A stretch of 64,000 nucleotides of DNA. Source: Aldehydirespirator sp965203635 (GTDB lineage Bacteria > Actinomycetota > Acidimicrobiia > Acidimicrobiales > Aldehydirespiratoraceae). The position numbers and the translations under genes are program-made. Under the pieces are notes generated by a model, which ran no database searches, was not told the origin of the DNA, and saw only the letters and a list, made by a program, of their open reading frames with translations. This document shows positions 26,943 through 34,702 of the stretch, piece by piece (the first letter of the stretch is position 1; every line of letters begins with the position of its first letter). The DNA is taken from assembly GCA_965203635.1 (NCBI GenBank), contig OZ241903.1, forward strand, positions 2,976,001 to 3,040,000, in the 5' to 3' direction.

Positions 26943-26989
26943 AGTCGTATCGGTCCCACCCGGATACCGGGGGCGGGGCCGATACGACT
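26943..26989 (-). repeat. Long stem-loop in the pnp leader
   Basis: Arms 26943-26957 and 26975-26989 pair over 15 positions with one mismatch, and the 17-nt middle holds a second small hairpin (CCCGG-TAT-CCGGG on the minus strand). It lies 62 bp before the pnp start in the rpsO-pnp gap. In E. coli a stem-loop in this position is cut by RNase III and lets PNPase repress itself; the same role here is inferred. Confidence 0.7.
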
Positions 26990-27073
26990 AGCACCGGAGT
27001 GGTCGCGCCTGATGTCGGTTGTCACTGGGATCGTCGCTGGCTCGTCGACACCACCTTGGCGCCTACAGCCAGA

Positions 27074-27095
27074 GGGGCGGCCCTTGAGCCGCCCC
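27074..27095 (-). terminator. Hairpin just after rpsO
   Basis: A perfect 8-bp GC stem (27074-27081 with 27088-27095) and a 6-nt loop lie 7 nt downstream of the rpsO stop. No U-tract follows, so it may act as a partial terminator or 3'-end protector that lowers readthrough from rpsO into pnp. Confidence 0.6.
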
Positions 27096-27102
27096 GTCGT
27101 GC

Positions 27103-27384
27103 TCAGCGTCGCAGACCGAGATGGGCGATCAACGCCCGGTACCGCTCGACGTCGTTCTCCTTCACGTAGTCGAGCAGCCTCCTGCGCCTGCCCACCAGCA
27201 TCAGCAGACCCCTCCGGCTGTGATGGTCCTTCTTGTGAACCCTCAGGTGCTCGGTGAGATGGTTGATGCGATCAGAGAGCAGAGCGACTTGGACTTCGGG
27301 AGAACCGGTGTCGTTCTCCTGGAGTCCGAAGGTCTCCACCATCGAGGTGATGGTGTCTGCCTTGGGGGGGAGGCTGGTTGGCAT
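27103..27384 (-). CDS. rpsO: 30S ribosomal protein uS15
   Basis: Primary 16S rRNA-binding protein of the small-subunit platform. From ATG 27384 it is 93 aa. Conserved features are NDTGSPEVQVALLSDRI, NHLTEHLRVHKKDHHSRRG and LLMLVGRRRRLLDYV. The N-terminus is slightly longer than the usual 89 aa. The longer open frame upstream is not supported. It is encoded before pnp, the near-universal arrangement. Confidence 0.97.
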   Translation of the reverse strand: MPTSLPPKADTITSMVETFGLQENDTGSPEVQVALLSDRINHLTEHLRVHKKDHHSRRGLLMLVGRRRRLLDYVKENDVERYRALIAHLGLRR

Positions 27385-27663
27385 GGATTCTCCGTTGGGT
27401 ATCGGACCCTGCTGCATGACCCGCGGTGCGAGGCCGGCAGCCTGCGTGCTGCGCACGGCGTGCCCCGCCGTGGGCGGAACCGCAACAGGCTACCGGCGGC
27501 GGACGACAAATCCCGCGGACGGCGCGGGATTCGCAGCCCCAGTCACTGCACGCTCCTCAATCCGGTGGCGGTGCCGCTATGATCAAAAAGGGTACTAGCA
27601 TGATTTTTCCTGATATTTCACCTATAATCAGAGCCAGCAGCCCCGGCGGAAAGGAACCGAGCC
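27385..27663. promoter_or_regulatory. Divergent region between rpsO and the protease gene
   Basis: A stretch of 279 bp with no convincing gene. The plus-strand end is AT-rich, unlike the surroundings, with a perfect TATAAT at 27623-27628 and a weak -35 about 17 nt before it. A GGAAAGGA ribosome site precedes ATG 27664. The minus-strand half should hold the rpsO promoter, but no clear hexamers were picked out. Confidence 0.55.
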
Positions 27664-28023
27664 ATGGGCGCCACCCGCGTCACCGCAACGATCAGGAATC
27701 CGGCCGAGCCGGAGCGGGCCTGGGAGGGTGTGTTCCTTGTGGACACTGGGGCACATGACACCTTCGTACCCCGCAAGCACCTCGAAGCCATAGGACTGAA
27801 GCCCGAGGGCATCGGCCAATACCTGCTCGCCGATGGCAGCCCGGCGCGGTTCGACCTCGCAGTGGCGCGGGTCGAGTTGATGGGCCGGTTCGGAGGCATC
27901 AATGTCGTCTTCGGTGAAGACGGTGCCGAGCCGCTCCTCGGCGTCATCGCACTGGAGTCGGTGGGAGCGGAGGTTGATCCCGTCAACGAGCGTCTCAGGC
28001 TGACCGCCACAAAACGCGCCTGA
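27664..28023 (+). CDS. Clan AA (retropepsin-like) aspartic protease domain protein
   Basis: 119-aa stand-alone retroviral-type aspartyl protease-like protein. The active-site motif FLVDTGAHDTFVP (D-T-G-A) is at about residues 25-37, and the hydrophobic-hydrophobic-Gly motif near the flap end is EPLLGVIALES. Such single-domain bacterial proteins should act as homodimers. Natural targets are unknown, and similar genes are often seen near small accessory genes. It has its own promoter with TATAAT and a good ribosome site, in an AT-rich spot between two minus-strand blocks, suggesting acquired DNA. Confidence 0.75.
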   Translation: MGATRVTATIRNPAEPERAWEGVFLVDTGAHDTFVPRKHLEAIGLKPEGIGQYLLADGSPARFDLAVARVELMGRFGGINVVFGEDGAEPLLGVIALESVGAEVDPVNERLRLTATKRA

Positions 28024-28108
28024 AGCTCAAGCCGCGGCCGCGGCACCGGCTCGTAGTCGGCCTGCGTCACTTCGTCCGCCGCGGTCCGAGCCTGAGGAAC
28101 CCCCCTGC

Positions 28109-29311
28109 CTAGAACTCGGCGGCGAGGGCCTCGTCGAAGCTGGCTCCCTGCTCGATCAGGGCCCGGTAGCGCATCACATGGCGGGGACGGTTGAAGCCGA
28201 GCACACCGACTATGCGTCCTGCCCGACCGTAGATCGCGGCGAAGCGCCGCTCGTCGACCGAGCCGGTCACCACGCGAACCTCGTCGTCGCCGCGAACGCG
28301 GCCGGCCAGCTGGATCTTGCGGTCGTACTGGTCGCTCCAGAACCACGGCACCGGGGTGAACGGCCCCACCGCCGCGTCGAGCAGGCGACGGGCCGCGTGG
28401 GCCCCCTGCTGGGCCGCGTTGTCCCAGTGCTCCACCCGCATCGTCTCGCCGAAGAGCTCGTTGGGCCAGCGGGCCACGTCACCCGCGGCGGCCACCCTGT
28501 CGGCGGCCAGGCACGTGGCGTCGCACACCACGCCGTCGTCAACCTCCAGGCCCGATCCGTCCAACCATTCGGTGTTGGGGATCACGCCGATGCCGACCAC
28601 CACCACGTCGGCGTCGATCGTCGAGCCGTCCGACAGCGTCACTCGCTCCACCCGGCCGTCGCCGGAGATGCGCTCCACGCCTACGGCGGTGCGCAGGTCG
28701 ACGCCGTGGTCGCGGTGGACTTCGGCGCACACCTCGCCCATCTCGTCACCGAGCACCCGGCTGAGAGGGGTTGGCAGCGCCTCCACCATCGTGACATCGA
28801 GGCCGCGGCCCCGTGCCGTTGCGGCCACCTCGGCTCCGATGAAGCCGGCGCCCACCACCACCACCCGCTGCGGCATCGCCTCGAAGTCGGCTCGCAGCGC
28901 CAGGCAGTCGTCCAGCGACCGCAGCACGTGGACTCCGCTGATCCCTTCGGTGCCCGGCATGGTCCGGCAGCGGGCCCCGGTGGCGATGACGAGCCCGTCG
29001 AACTCCACGGTCTCGCCGGTATGGAGGGCCAACTGGCGAGCGTCCAGGTCCAGAGCGGTGGCCCGCAGGCCGAGCCGGGCCTCGATGCCGTCGTCTTCCA
29101 GCTCCTCGGGGTCGGTCAGCGCAGCCCGCTCGGGCTCCCAGTCGCCGGCCAACACTTGCTTGGACAGGGGAGGCCGGTCATAGGGCAGATGGCCCTCCGC
29201 GCCGATGAGCGTAACCGGGCCGTCGAAGCCCTCGCGGCGAAGAGCCTCGGCTGCGTTCAACCCCGCCAGCGAGGCCCCGACGACGGTGACGGCGCGCGGG
29301 GCTTGGGTCAT
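28109..29311 (-). CDS. FAD-dependent ferredoxin reductase (rhodocoxin/putidaredoxin reductase type)
   Basis: NAD(P)H:ferredoxin oxidoreductase of the BphA4/PdR class. The FAD loop VVGASLAGLNAAEALR is at the N-terminus, PYDRPPLSK follows, and the NAD(P) loop VVVGAGFIGAEVA is in the middle. VAAAGDVARWPN is the second FAD motif, and a C-terminal reductase domain carries PWFWSDQYDRKIQLAG. 400 aa. The ferredoxin gene lies 24 bp upstream, so the two form an electron-transfer chain, typically for a P450 or oxygenase; no such terminal enzyme is in this window. Confidence 0.92.
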   Translation of the reverse strand: MTQAPRAVTVVGASLAGLNAAEALRREGFDGPVTLIGAEGHLPYDRPPLSKQVLAGDWEPERAALTDPEELEDDGIEARLGLRATALDLDARQLALHTGETVEFDGLVIATGARCRTMPGTEGISGVHVLRSLDDCLALRADFEAMPQRVVVVGAGFIGAEVAATARGRGLDVTMVEALPTPLSRVLGDEMGEVCAEVHRDHGVDLRTAVGVERISGDGRVERVTLSDGSTIDADVVVVGIGVIPNTEWLDGSGLEVDDGVVCDATCLAADRVAAAGDVARWPNELFGETMRVEHWDNAAQQGAHAARRLLDAAVGPFTPVPWFWSDQYDRKIQLAGRVRGDDEVRVVTGSVDERRFAAIYGRAGRIVGVLGFNRPRHVMRYRALIEQGASFDEALAAEF

Positions 29312-29335
29312 GTGCAGTCGGCTCCCGAGGTTGGC

Positions 29336-29530
29336 TCAGTCTTCGGCAATCGAGATGGCCTGCTTGGGGCAGCGCTGCACGCACTCCTCCACCCGGGCCC
29401 GGTCGGCCTCGCCGGGCGTCTCGTTGAGGATGTAGAGGAAGTCGTCGTCTCGCACCTCGAAGATGTCGGGCGCGATCTGCATGCAGACGGCATTGCTCTC
29501 GCACAGGTCAAAGTCAACAACGATGCGCAT
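29336..29530 (-). CDS. Small [3Fe-4S]-type ferredoxin
   Basis: 64-aa ferredoxin from ATG 29530 (MRIVVDFDLCESNAVCMQIA). Cysteines at 10, 16, 50 and 54 (RCPKQAI). The C-x5-C spacing with a non-Cys residue at the usual middle ligand position is typical of the 3Fe-4S ferredoxins that serve cytochromes P450 in actinobacteria; Cys50 is probably not a ligand. It is directly upstream of the ferredoxin reductase and downstream of the ArsC-family selenoprotein gene. Confidence 0.9.
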   Translation of the reverse strand: MRIVVDFDLCESNAVCMQIAPDIFEVRDDDFLYILNETPGEADRARVEECVQRCPKQAISIAED

Positions 29531-29653
29531 CGGCTCTCCCTTTGTGGTCACTTGGCGGTGCGGTAGGTGCGGCCGCGGCTCCACGGTAGCGAACCGCGGA
29601 ACGCCGGGCGCGGTCAAGCCGTGATTCCCGCTCCCGCTCGGGCCACGGCCTCG

Positions 29654-30037
29654 CTATCGCTCGACCTCTAGGAACTCGGCCAGCCGGTCCTTGGCCTTCA
29701 TGTCACCGAGCGGCCGCCCGATGATGGCCCGGTCACCCCGCACCAGCACCGGGCGCTGCAGAAGCCTCGGGTATTGGAGCAGCACGTCCACCACCGCGTA
29801 CGGGTTGCCGACGTAGTCGTCGGCGTTCAGCCCCAGCTTGGAGAACTGCGAGTCCTTCCGGACCAGATTCTCCACCGGGTCCTCCAGCCTTTCGACGATG
29901 CCCTGGAGCGTGTCGCGGTCGGGACGGTCGGACATGTAGAGCACTACGTCGAAGTCGACTCCGGCGTCCGTGGCGACCGCCACGGCATTCTTGGAGGAGT
30001 TTCAATGCTTGTTGTGATAGATGGTGATGTCGGCCAT
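29654..30037 (-). CDS. ArsC/Spx-family thioredoxin-fold selenoprotein (in-frame TGA = Sec12)
   Basis: Reading from ATG 30037 gives MADITIYHNKH, then TGA (30004-30002), then NSSKNAVAVATDAGVDFDVV and on to a normal stop at 29654. In the ArsC family the catalytic Cys follows Y-H-N-x-x, so the TGA is exactly at that site (Y-H-N-K-H-U). The rest is intact ArsC-like sequence: NLVRKDSQFSKLGL and PRLLQRPVLVRGDRAIIGRP. A hairpin at 29968-29985 begins 16 nt after the TGA, fitting a bacterial SECIS. If read through, the product is 127 aa with Sec12. Ordinary callers would start at GTG 29983 and lose the active site. It is 9 bp after the acyl-CoA synthetase gene. The alternative is a nonsense mutation. 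Redox role inferred; arsenate as substrate is not shown. Confidence 0.8.
29968..30004 (-). promoter_or_regulatory. Candidate bacterial SECIS element
   Basis: On the coding strand the TGA at 30004-30002 is followed by 16 nt, then a perfect 7-bp stem (29985-29979 with 29974-29968) closing a GGTC tetraloop. The loop starts 24 nt after the TGA and has G in its first two positions, as expected for SelB recognition in bacterial SECIS elements (loop roughly 16-37 nt from UGA). It lies wholly inside the coding region. Confidence 0.7.
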
Positions 30038-30046
30038 CGGGGTGTC

Positions 30047-31666
30047 TCAATCCTCTTCCTGTCGTGCCACGTAGAGCTCTCGCCTCTCCAGGAAGACCGG
30101 CCGCCTGGTCTCGTAGACCTCCCGCAGCTTGTGCTTGAGAATCTTGAGGGTGGCATTGCGGGGCAGCGGGTCGGGGTGGATCTCGAGCTGCTCGGGGACC
30201 TTCTGGCGGGCCAGGCCGGCCGCCAGGCAGGCCTCCACCATCTCCTCGAAGGTCAGGTCGTCCGAGCCGGGCGCGGTCTCGACCACCGCGCAGACCCTCT
30301 CGCCCCGCTTGCGGTCGGTCAGGCCGATGACCGCGACCGCCCCCACCTTGTCGTGGGTGTACAGCACATCCTCGATCTCCTTCGCCGAGATGTTCTCTCC
30401 CTTGCGGATGATGATGTCCTTGACCCGTCCGGTCAGCGTCAGGTGCCCGTCCGGGCCCAGTACACCCAGATCGCCGGTGCGGAAGCGGCCGCGGGCGTCG
30501 AAGGCCTCCTTGTCGAGGCTGGGATCTGTGTAACCCGAGAACAGCATGGGGCCTCTCACCCTGACCTCGCCCTGGACTCCGGCGGGAGCGGGAGCCTCGC
30601 CGCCGTCGGCGGCCATGGCCACTATGGACACCTCGCAGCCGTGGACCGGCTTCCCGTCGGTGTATGCCAGTTGGTGGTCGCTGTCACGAGGAGATCCCTG
30701 CGAGATCATCGGGCACTCGGTCATGCCGTACCCGTGGGCCACCGGCACCCCCATCTGCTCCTTCACCCGGAAGTAGATCTCGGGCGGCTTGGGGGCGCCC
30801 CCGCCCGCCAGCACTCGCAGAGCCGGCATGGCCGGGCGGCCGGTGGACTCCCGCGACTTGCGGTTTTCCTCGAGGAACATCTGGTAGAAGGCCGTCGAGC
30901 CGCCGGCCATGGTCACACCGTGGCGGGCGTAGGCCAGCACCGCGGCAGCCGGGTCGAAGCGCTCGACCAGCACCGCGCCGAACCCGGACGCGAGCATCGT
31001 GACGATGTAGTCGGGCCCGCCGATGTGGGCGTAGGGGAAGGCGATGGAGCCGACATCGTCCTCGCTCATGTCCAGCGCCCGGGCCAGCCCGATCCCGCCC
31101 ACGATCAGCGACCGGTCCGTGTGCTTCACGCCCTTGGGATCCGAGGTCGTGCCCGAGGTGTAGTACAGCCAGCGCACGGTGTCGGCAGGGTCGGAGGCCG
31201 GCGGCAGGGTGGCCGGGTCGCCTTCGGGAAGGGTGTCGTAGCAGGCGAGCGTCCGAGCCTCATGATCGAGACCGGCGACGATCTCGTCGACCATGGCGCC
31301 GTAGTCGTAGCCGTTCCAGACGCCGGGATGCACGACCAGCTCCGCCCTCGTCTGCCGGACGCAGAACCCGACCTCGCGACGGCGGTAGATGTGGATGATC
31401 GGGTTCTGCACCGCGCCCAGCCGGCTGAGGGCGAAGCTCAGCAGCACGGTCTCGATGCGGGTGGGCAGCACCCAGGTGACCGGTGTTCCGTCGGTGACCC
31501 CCAGGTCCCGCAGTCCGGCCGCCACCCGTTCGGCCTGGTCCTTGAACTCGGCGAAGGTCAGGGAGCGTCCCGCATCGTCGATGAGCATCTTGGTGTCGGG
31601 TGTGGCCGCGACCCGTCGGCAGAGCAGATCCCAGAAGGTCTGGGCGTCGTAGATCGGCTCGGTCAT
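30047..31666 (-). CDS. AMP-binding acyl-CoA synthetase (FadD-like)
   Basis: ANL-superfamily ligase activating a carboxylic acid via acyl-AMP to acyl-CoA. 539 aa. P-loop-like motif YYTSGTTSDPKGVKHT, core motifs HGYGMTECP and FRTGDLGVLGPDGHL, hinge GRVKDIIIRKGENISAKEIE, and the catalytic Lys near the end in LPRNATLKILKHKLRE. The acid cannot be assigned; similar enzymes act on medium/long-chain or steroid/aryl acids. It heads a minus-strand operon with the ArsC-family, ferredoxin and ferredoxin-reductase genes. Its 270-bp upstream region holds a strong hairpin and three phased GTCAC repeats. Confidence 0.88.
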   Translation of the reverse strand: MTEPIYDAQTFWDLLCRRVAATPDTKMLIDDAGRSLTFAEFKDQAERVAAGLRDLGVTDGTPVTWVLPTRIETVLLSFALSRLGAVQNPIIHIYRRREVGFCVRQTRAELVVHPGVWNGYDYGAMVDEIVAGLDHEARTLACYDTLPEGDPATLPPASDPADTVRWLYYTSGTTSDPKGVKHTDRSLIVGGIGLARALDMSEDDVGSIAFPYAHIGGPDYIVTMLASGFGAVLVERFDPAAAVLAYARHGVTMAGGSTAFYQMFLEENRKSRESTGRPAMPALRVLAGGGAPKPPEIYFRVKEQMGVPVAHGYGMTECPMISQGSPRDSDHQLAYTDGKPVHGCEVSIVAMAADGGEAPAPAGVQGEVRVRGPMLFSGYTDPSLDKEAFDARGRFRTGDLGVLGPDGHLTLTGRVKDIIIRKGENISAKEIEDVLYTHDKVGAVAVIGLTDRKRGERVCAVVETAPGSDDLTFEEMVEACLAAGLARQKVPEQLEIHPDPLPRNATLKILKHKLREVYETRRPVFLERRELYVARQEED

Positions 31667-31737
31667 GCAGGTCGCTCCGGTAGTTGGAACAGGGATGGAT
31701 CGTAACGCGCCGCGGAGCCCGCCGGGCGAGACGCGCC

Positions 31738-31768
31738 GGAGCCCGCCAGCGCCATACTGGCGGGCTCC
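31738..31768 (-). repeat. 12-bp perfect stem-loop in the acyl-CoA synthetase leader
   Basis: Arms 31738-31749 and 31757-31768 are exact complements with a 7-nt loop. A related GGAGCCCGCC sequence also occurs at 31714-31723. It lies about 70 nt before the ATG and would be in the 5' leader if transcription starts near the phased repeats at 31856-31882. No T-run on either strand. Confidence 0.7.
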
Positions 31769-31855
31769 GCACGGTCCCTGGAGGGGGGGAATGTGGATCG
31801 GCTCTGGCAGATCCTGTCGTTCAGACCCGAGTCCTATTGACGAGGTTACACCATC

Positions 31856-31882
31856 GTCACGGGTTTGTCACATTCTTGTCAC
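31856..31882. promoter_or_regulatory. Three GTCAC direct repeats spaced exactly 11 bp
   Basis: GTCAC begins at 31856, 31867 and 31878, one helical turn apart; the last two share the longer TTGTCACA-like form. They lie in an AT-richer part of the region between the SDR stop (31937) and the acyl-CoA synthetase start. Such phasing suggests cooperative binding by a regulator on one DNA face, presumably controlling the acyl-CoA synthetase operon. Confidence 0.55.
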
Positions 31883-31936
31883 AGATTTTTTTTGAAGACC
31901 GGGTTAACTCTCGGAGAACTCCGCTCCCCCCGGTTC

Positions 31937-32848
31937 TCAACGGGTGCCGTACACGGAGGCCGGCGGTTCCTCGGCCTCCACCGACTGGCGGGCCGACTGG
32001 GCCGCCTCAGCCACCGTCATGGCCCGGTCCCCCACTGATGTCACCGGTCCGTGCTGCCACCCGTCGCACACATTGAGCTGACCTCCCGTGCACTCGAAGA
32101 CCCTCCCGGAGACATCGCAGTCCGCGCTTCCGAGCCACACGACGAGGGGCGAGACATTGGCGGGATCCTTGGGATCCCAGCCCTCGGTGGGCTGCTCCGG
32201 GTAGCCGGCGATGACCGCGGTCATCCGGGTGCGGGCATCGGGTGCGATGGCGTTGGCGAGCACTCCGTAGCGCCCCCACTCCGCGGCCTGCTGGATCGTC
32301 AGGAGCGCGATGGCGGCCTTGGCTGCGGCGTAGTTTCCCTGACCGATGGATCCCATCAGGCCCGCCCCCGACGACGTGTTGACGATCCGGGCGGCCGGTG
32401 TCTCGCCGCCGGAGGCCTTCTGGCGCTCCCGCCAGTGGGCGACCGCATGGCGGGCCGGGACGAAGTGGCCCTTCAGGTGTACCCGCACCACGGCATCCCA
32501 CTCCTGCTCGCTCATGTTGACCAGCATCCGGTCGCGCAGGAATCCGGCGTTGCACACCAGCGTGTCGAGGCGTCCCCAGGTGTCGATGGCCTGTGCCACC
32601 ATGGCGCCCGCCTGCTCCCAGTCGGCCACATCGGCGTGGTTGGCCGCGGCCGACCCGCCGGCGGCGAGTATCTCGTCCACCACCGCGGTCGCGGCGTCGT
32701 CGGCGCGGGGCTCGCTGCCGTCACTGTGCACGCCGAGGTCGTTGACCAGGACGTGGGCTCCCTCCGCAGCGAAAGCGAGCGCGTGGGCCCGGCCCAGTCC
32801 CCGGCCCGCGCCGGTGACGATCACCACTCGCCCGTCGCAGAAACCCAT
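31937..32848 (-). CDS. SDR-family oxidoreductase (3-hydroxyacyl-CoA dehydrogenase-like)
   Basis: 303-aa short-chain dehydrogenase with the cofactor loop TGAGRGLG at 12-19, then NDLG, CNAG in place of NNAG, NTSSGAG with the catalytic Ser, and YAAAKAA with the catalytic Tyr/Lys. The long form with NDLGVHSDGS resembles the dehydrogenase domain of peroxisomal-type multifunctional enzyme 2, which acts on (R)-3-hydroxyacyl-CoA. The amidohydrolase gene ends 9 bp upstream, so they are probably cotranscribed. Substrate inferred only broadly. Confidence 0.85.
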   Translation of the reverse strand: MGFCDGRVVIVTGAGRGLGRAHALAFAAEGAHVLVNDLGVHSDGSEPRADDAATAVVDEILAAGGSAAANHADVADWEQAGAMVAQAIDTWGRLDTLVCNAGFLRDRMLVNMSEQEWDAVVRVHLKGHFVPARHAVAHWRERQKASGGETPAARIVNTSSGAGLMGSIGQGNYAAAKAAIALLTIQQAAEWGRYGVLANAIAPDARTRMTAVIAGYPEQPTEGWDPKDPANVSPLVVWLGSADCDVSGRVFECTGGQLNVCDGWQHGPVTSVGDRAMTVAEAAQSARQSVEAEEPPASVYGTR

Positions 32849-32857
32849 AACGCGCGC

Positions 32858-34600
32858 TCAGGCCGCTCGGCGGCCCCGTACCAGGCGACCGGGCCGGGCC
32901 CCGGTGTCGACGCCGTCAGTGCGTGTCTGCTCACCGGCCACGATGGTGGCGGTGTAGCCGTCGGCGTGTTGCAGCAGGCGCCGCCCCCGGGCCGGCAAGT
33001 CATGCACGAGGCGGGGCGTGCGCAGCCGGATGGCGCCGTGGTCGATCACGTTCAGGTCGGCCCGCTTGCCCGGCGCCACCACGCCCCGGTCGTTGAGGCC
33101 GAACAGCGCGGCGGTGTCCCGGGTCTGCTTGCGTACCACCCATTCCAGTGGCAGCTGCTCGCCCCGGCTGCGGTCCCGGGTCCAGTGGCTGATCATCGTG
33201 GTCGGCATGGAGGCGTCGCAGATCAGGCCGCAGTGGGCGCCGCCGTCGGAGAGTCCCATCACCGCCCGGGGGTGGGTGAGCTGCTCGCGGATCGCGTCGT
33301 GGTTGCCGTCCACGTAGTTGAACAGCGGCACCATCAGCAGGGCCCGGCCGTCCTCGGCGCAGAAGGCGTCGTAGGCGGCCGCCGCAAGATCGGCGCCGGC
33401 GGCCGCGGCGACGGCCGAGACGGAGCGCTCGGGCGCCGGCTCGTAGTCGGGAGGGTCGCCGAGCATGTAGAGCTGATCCAGCATCTTGGAGACGAGCACG
33501 CCCACGCCCTCCTGCATCCCGCCCCGGCGCTCGCCGTCGGGCTCGGACAGGATCGCGGCCCGCACGGTCGGATCGCGCAGCCGGCCGATGCGCTCATCGA
33601 GATCCAGATGCTCGATGGCCCGGTAGGAGGGCCGCAACACGAAGGGGTGGCTGGTCTGCCAGCCCGCCAGCAGGCCGAACGGGCGCCCCGCCACCTGCGG
33701 GTACAGCTGTGCGCCCTCCTCCGCGGCCCGCAACGAGACGTCCATGAGCTCGCGCCACAGATCGGGCGCGGCGGGCACCTGCAGCAGGGCGAAGGAGACC
33801 GGCTGGCCGATCTCGGCCGACAGGCGCCTCATCCACTCCACCTCGGAGCGGGGCTGGACGATGTCCTCGCCGGCCGATCCGACCGGGGCCAGCTCGAAGA
33901 CGCCTCCCCCGCCGTCGCGCAGCCCCCGGCCCAGCGCGAACAGCTCGTCTTCGGCCGCGAAGGTTCCGGGCACGGGTTCGCCGTCCATGGCCTTGTGAGC
34001 GATGGTCCGCGACGTCGACACGCCCAGCGCGCCGGCCGAGACCGCGTCGGCGACGATGCGCTCCATGCGGTCGATGTCGTCGGCGTCGGCCGGTTCGTTG
34101 CGGGCGCCGCGCTCGCCCATCACGTAGGCGCGGACCGCGCCGTGAGGGACCTGGGTGCCCACATCGATGGCCCAGCACCGTTCATCGAGAGCATCGAGAT
34201 AGTCGCCGAAGGACTCCCAGCCCCATGTGATCCCCTCGGACAGCGCGGCTCCTGGGATGTCCTCCACGCCCTCCATCAGCTGGATCAGCCACTCCTCGGT
34301 GCCGGGTCGGACCGGCGCGAAGCCCACTCCGCAGTTGCCCATGACGACGGTGGTCACCCCGTGGCCCGAGCTGGGCTCGAGCAGGTCGTCCCAGGTGGCC
34401 TGGCCGTCGTAGTGCGTGTGCACGTCGACGAAGCCGGGAGTGACGATCTGGCCGGAAGCGTCGATGGTGCGCGCCGCGTCGCCCGGCAGCTCAGAGCCGA
34501 CCGCGACGATGGTGTCGCCCACCACACCCACATCGGCGTGGCGAGGCGGTTCGCCGGTGCCGTCCACGAGCAGGCCGCCGCTGATCTTCAGGTCGTACAT
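32858..34600 (-). CDS. Amidohydrolase, N-acyl-D-amino-acid deacylase-like
   Basis: 580 aa from ATG 34600 (MYDLKISGGLLVDGTGEPPR). Metal-dependent hydrolase of the urease/D-aminoacylase group: TPGFVDVHTHYDGQ carries the H-x-H metal pair, MGNCGVGFAP and SDGGAHCG with the late catalytic Asp follow, and the C-terminal small beta domain includes VVAPGKRADLNVID. Large members with this pattern are annotated as N-acyl-D-amino-acid deacylases or dihydroorotase-like enzymes. It precedes the SDR in the same operon; an oligopeptide-binding protein gene lies 102 bp upstream, consistent with peptide or modified amino acid use. Confidence 0.85.
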   Translation of the reverse strand: MYDLKISGGLLVDGTGEPPRHADVGVVGDTIVAVGSELPGDAARTIDASGQIVTPGFVDVHTHYDGQATWDDLLEPSSGHGVTTVVMGNCGVGFAPVRPGTEEWLIQLMEGVEDIPGAALSEGITWGWESFGDYLDALDERCWAIDVGTQVPHGAVRAYVMGERGARNEPADADDIDRMERIVADAVSAGALGVSTSRTIAHKAMDGEPVPGTFAAEDELFALGRGLRDGGGGVFELAPVGSAGEDIVQPRSEVEWMRRLSAEIGQPVSFALLQVPAAPDLWRELMDVSLRAAEEGAQLYPQVAGRPFGLLAGWQTSHPFVLRPSYRAIEHLDLDERIGRLRDPTVRAAILSEPDGERRGGMQEGVGVLVSKMLDQLYMLGDPPDYEPAPERSVSAVAAAAGADLAAAAYDAFCAEDGRALLMVPLFNYVDGNHDAIREQLTHPRAVMGLSDGGAHCGLICDASMPTTMISHWTRDRSRGEQLPLEWVVRKQTRDTAALFGLNDRGVVAPGKRADLNVIDHGAIRLRTPRLVHDLPARGRRLLQHADGYTATIVAGEQTRTDGVDTGARPGRLVRGRRAA

Positions 34601-34702
34601 GGCCTGGACTCTATGCGGCCGCTCAACCCGGCAACGAGCCACCCCTAGGATTCTCGGGTCGGATTGTCCGCACCTGCCGCAGGAAATGCTCCCGAGATCC
34701 GG

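Noticed and set aside
29654..29983. Short ArsC-like gene starting at GTG 29983
   Set aside because: It would lack the whole active-site strand; the intact N-terminus is present upstream through an in-frame TGA.
31667..31936. Riboswitch in the acyl-CoA synthetase leader
   Set aside because: A strong hairpin is present, but no conserved riboswitch core could be recognised.
32051..34648. Plus-strand open frame of 865 codons
   Set aside because: Antisense to the SDR and amidohydrolase genes, which have full catalytic motifs.
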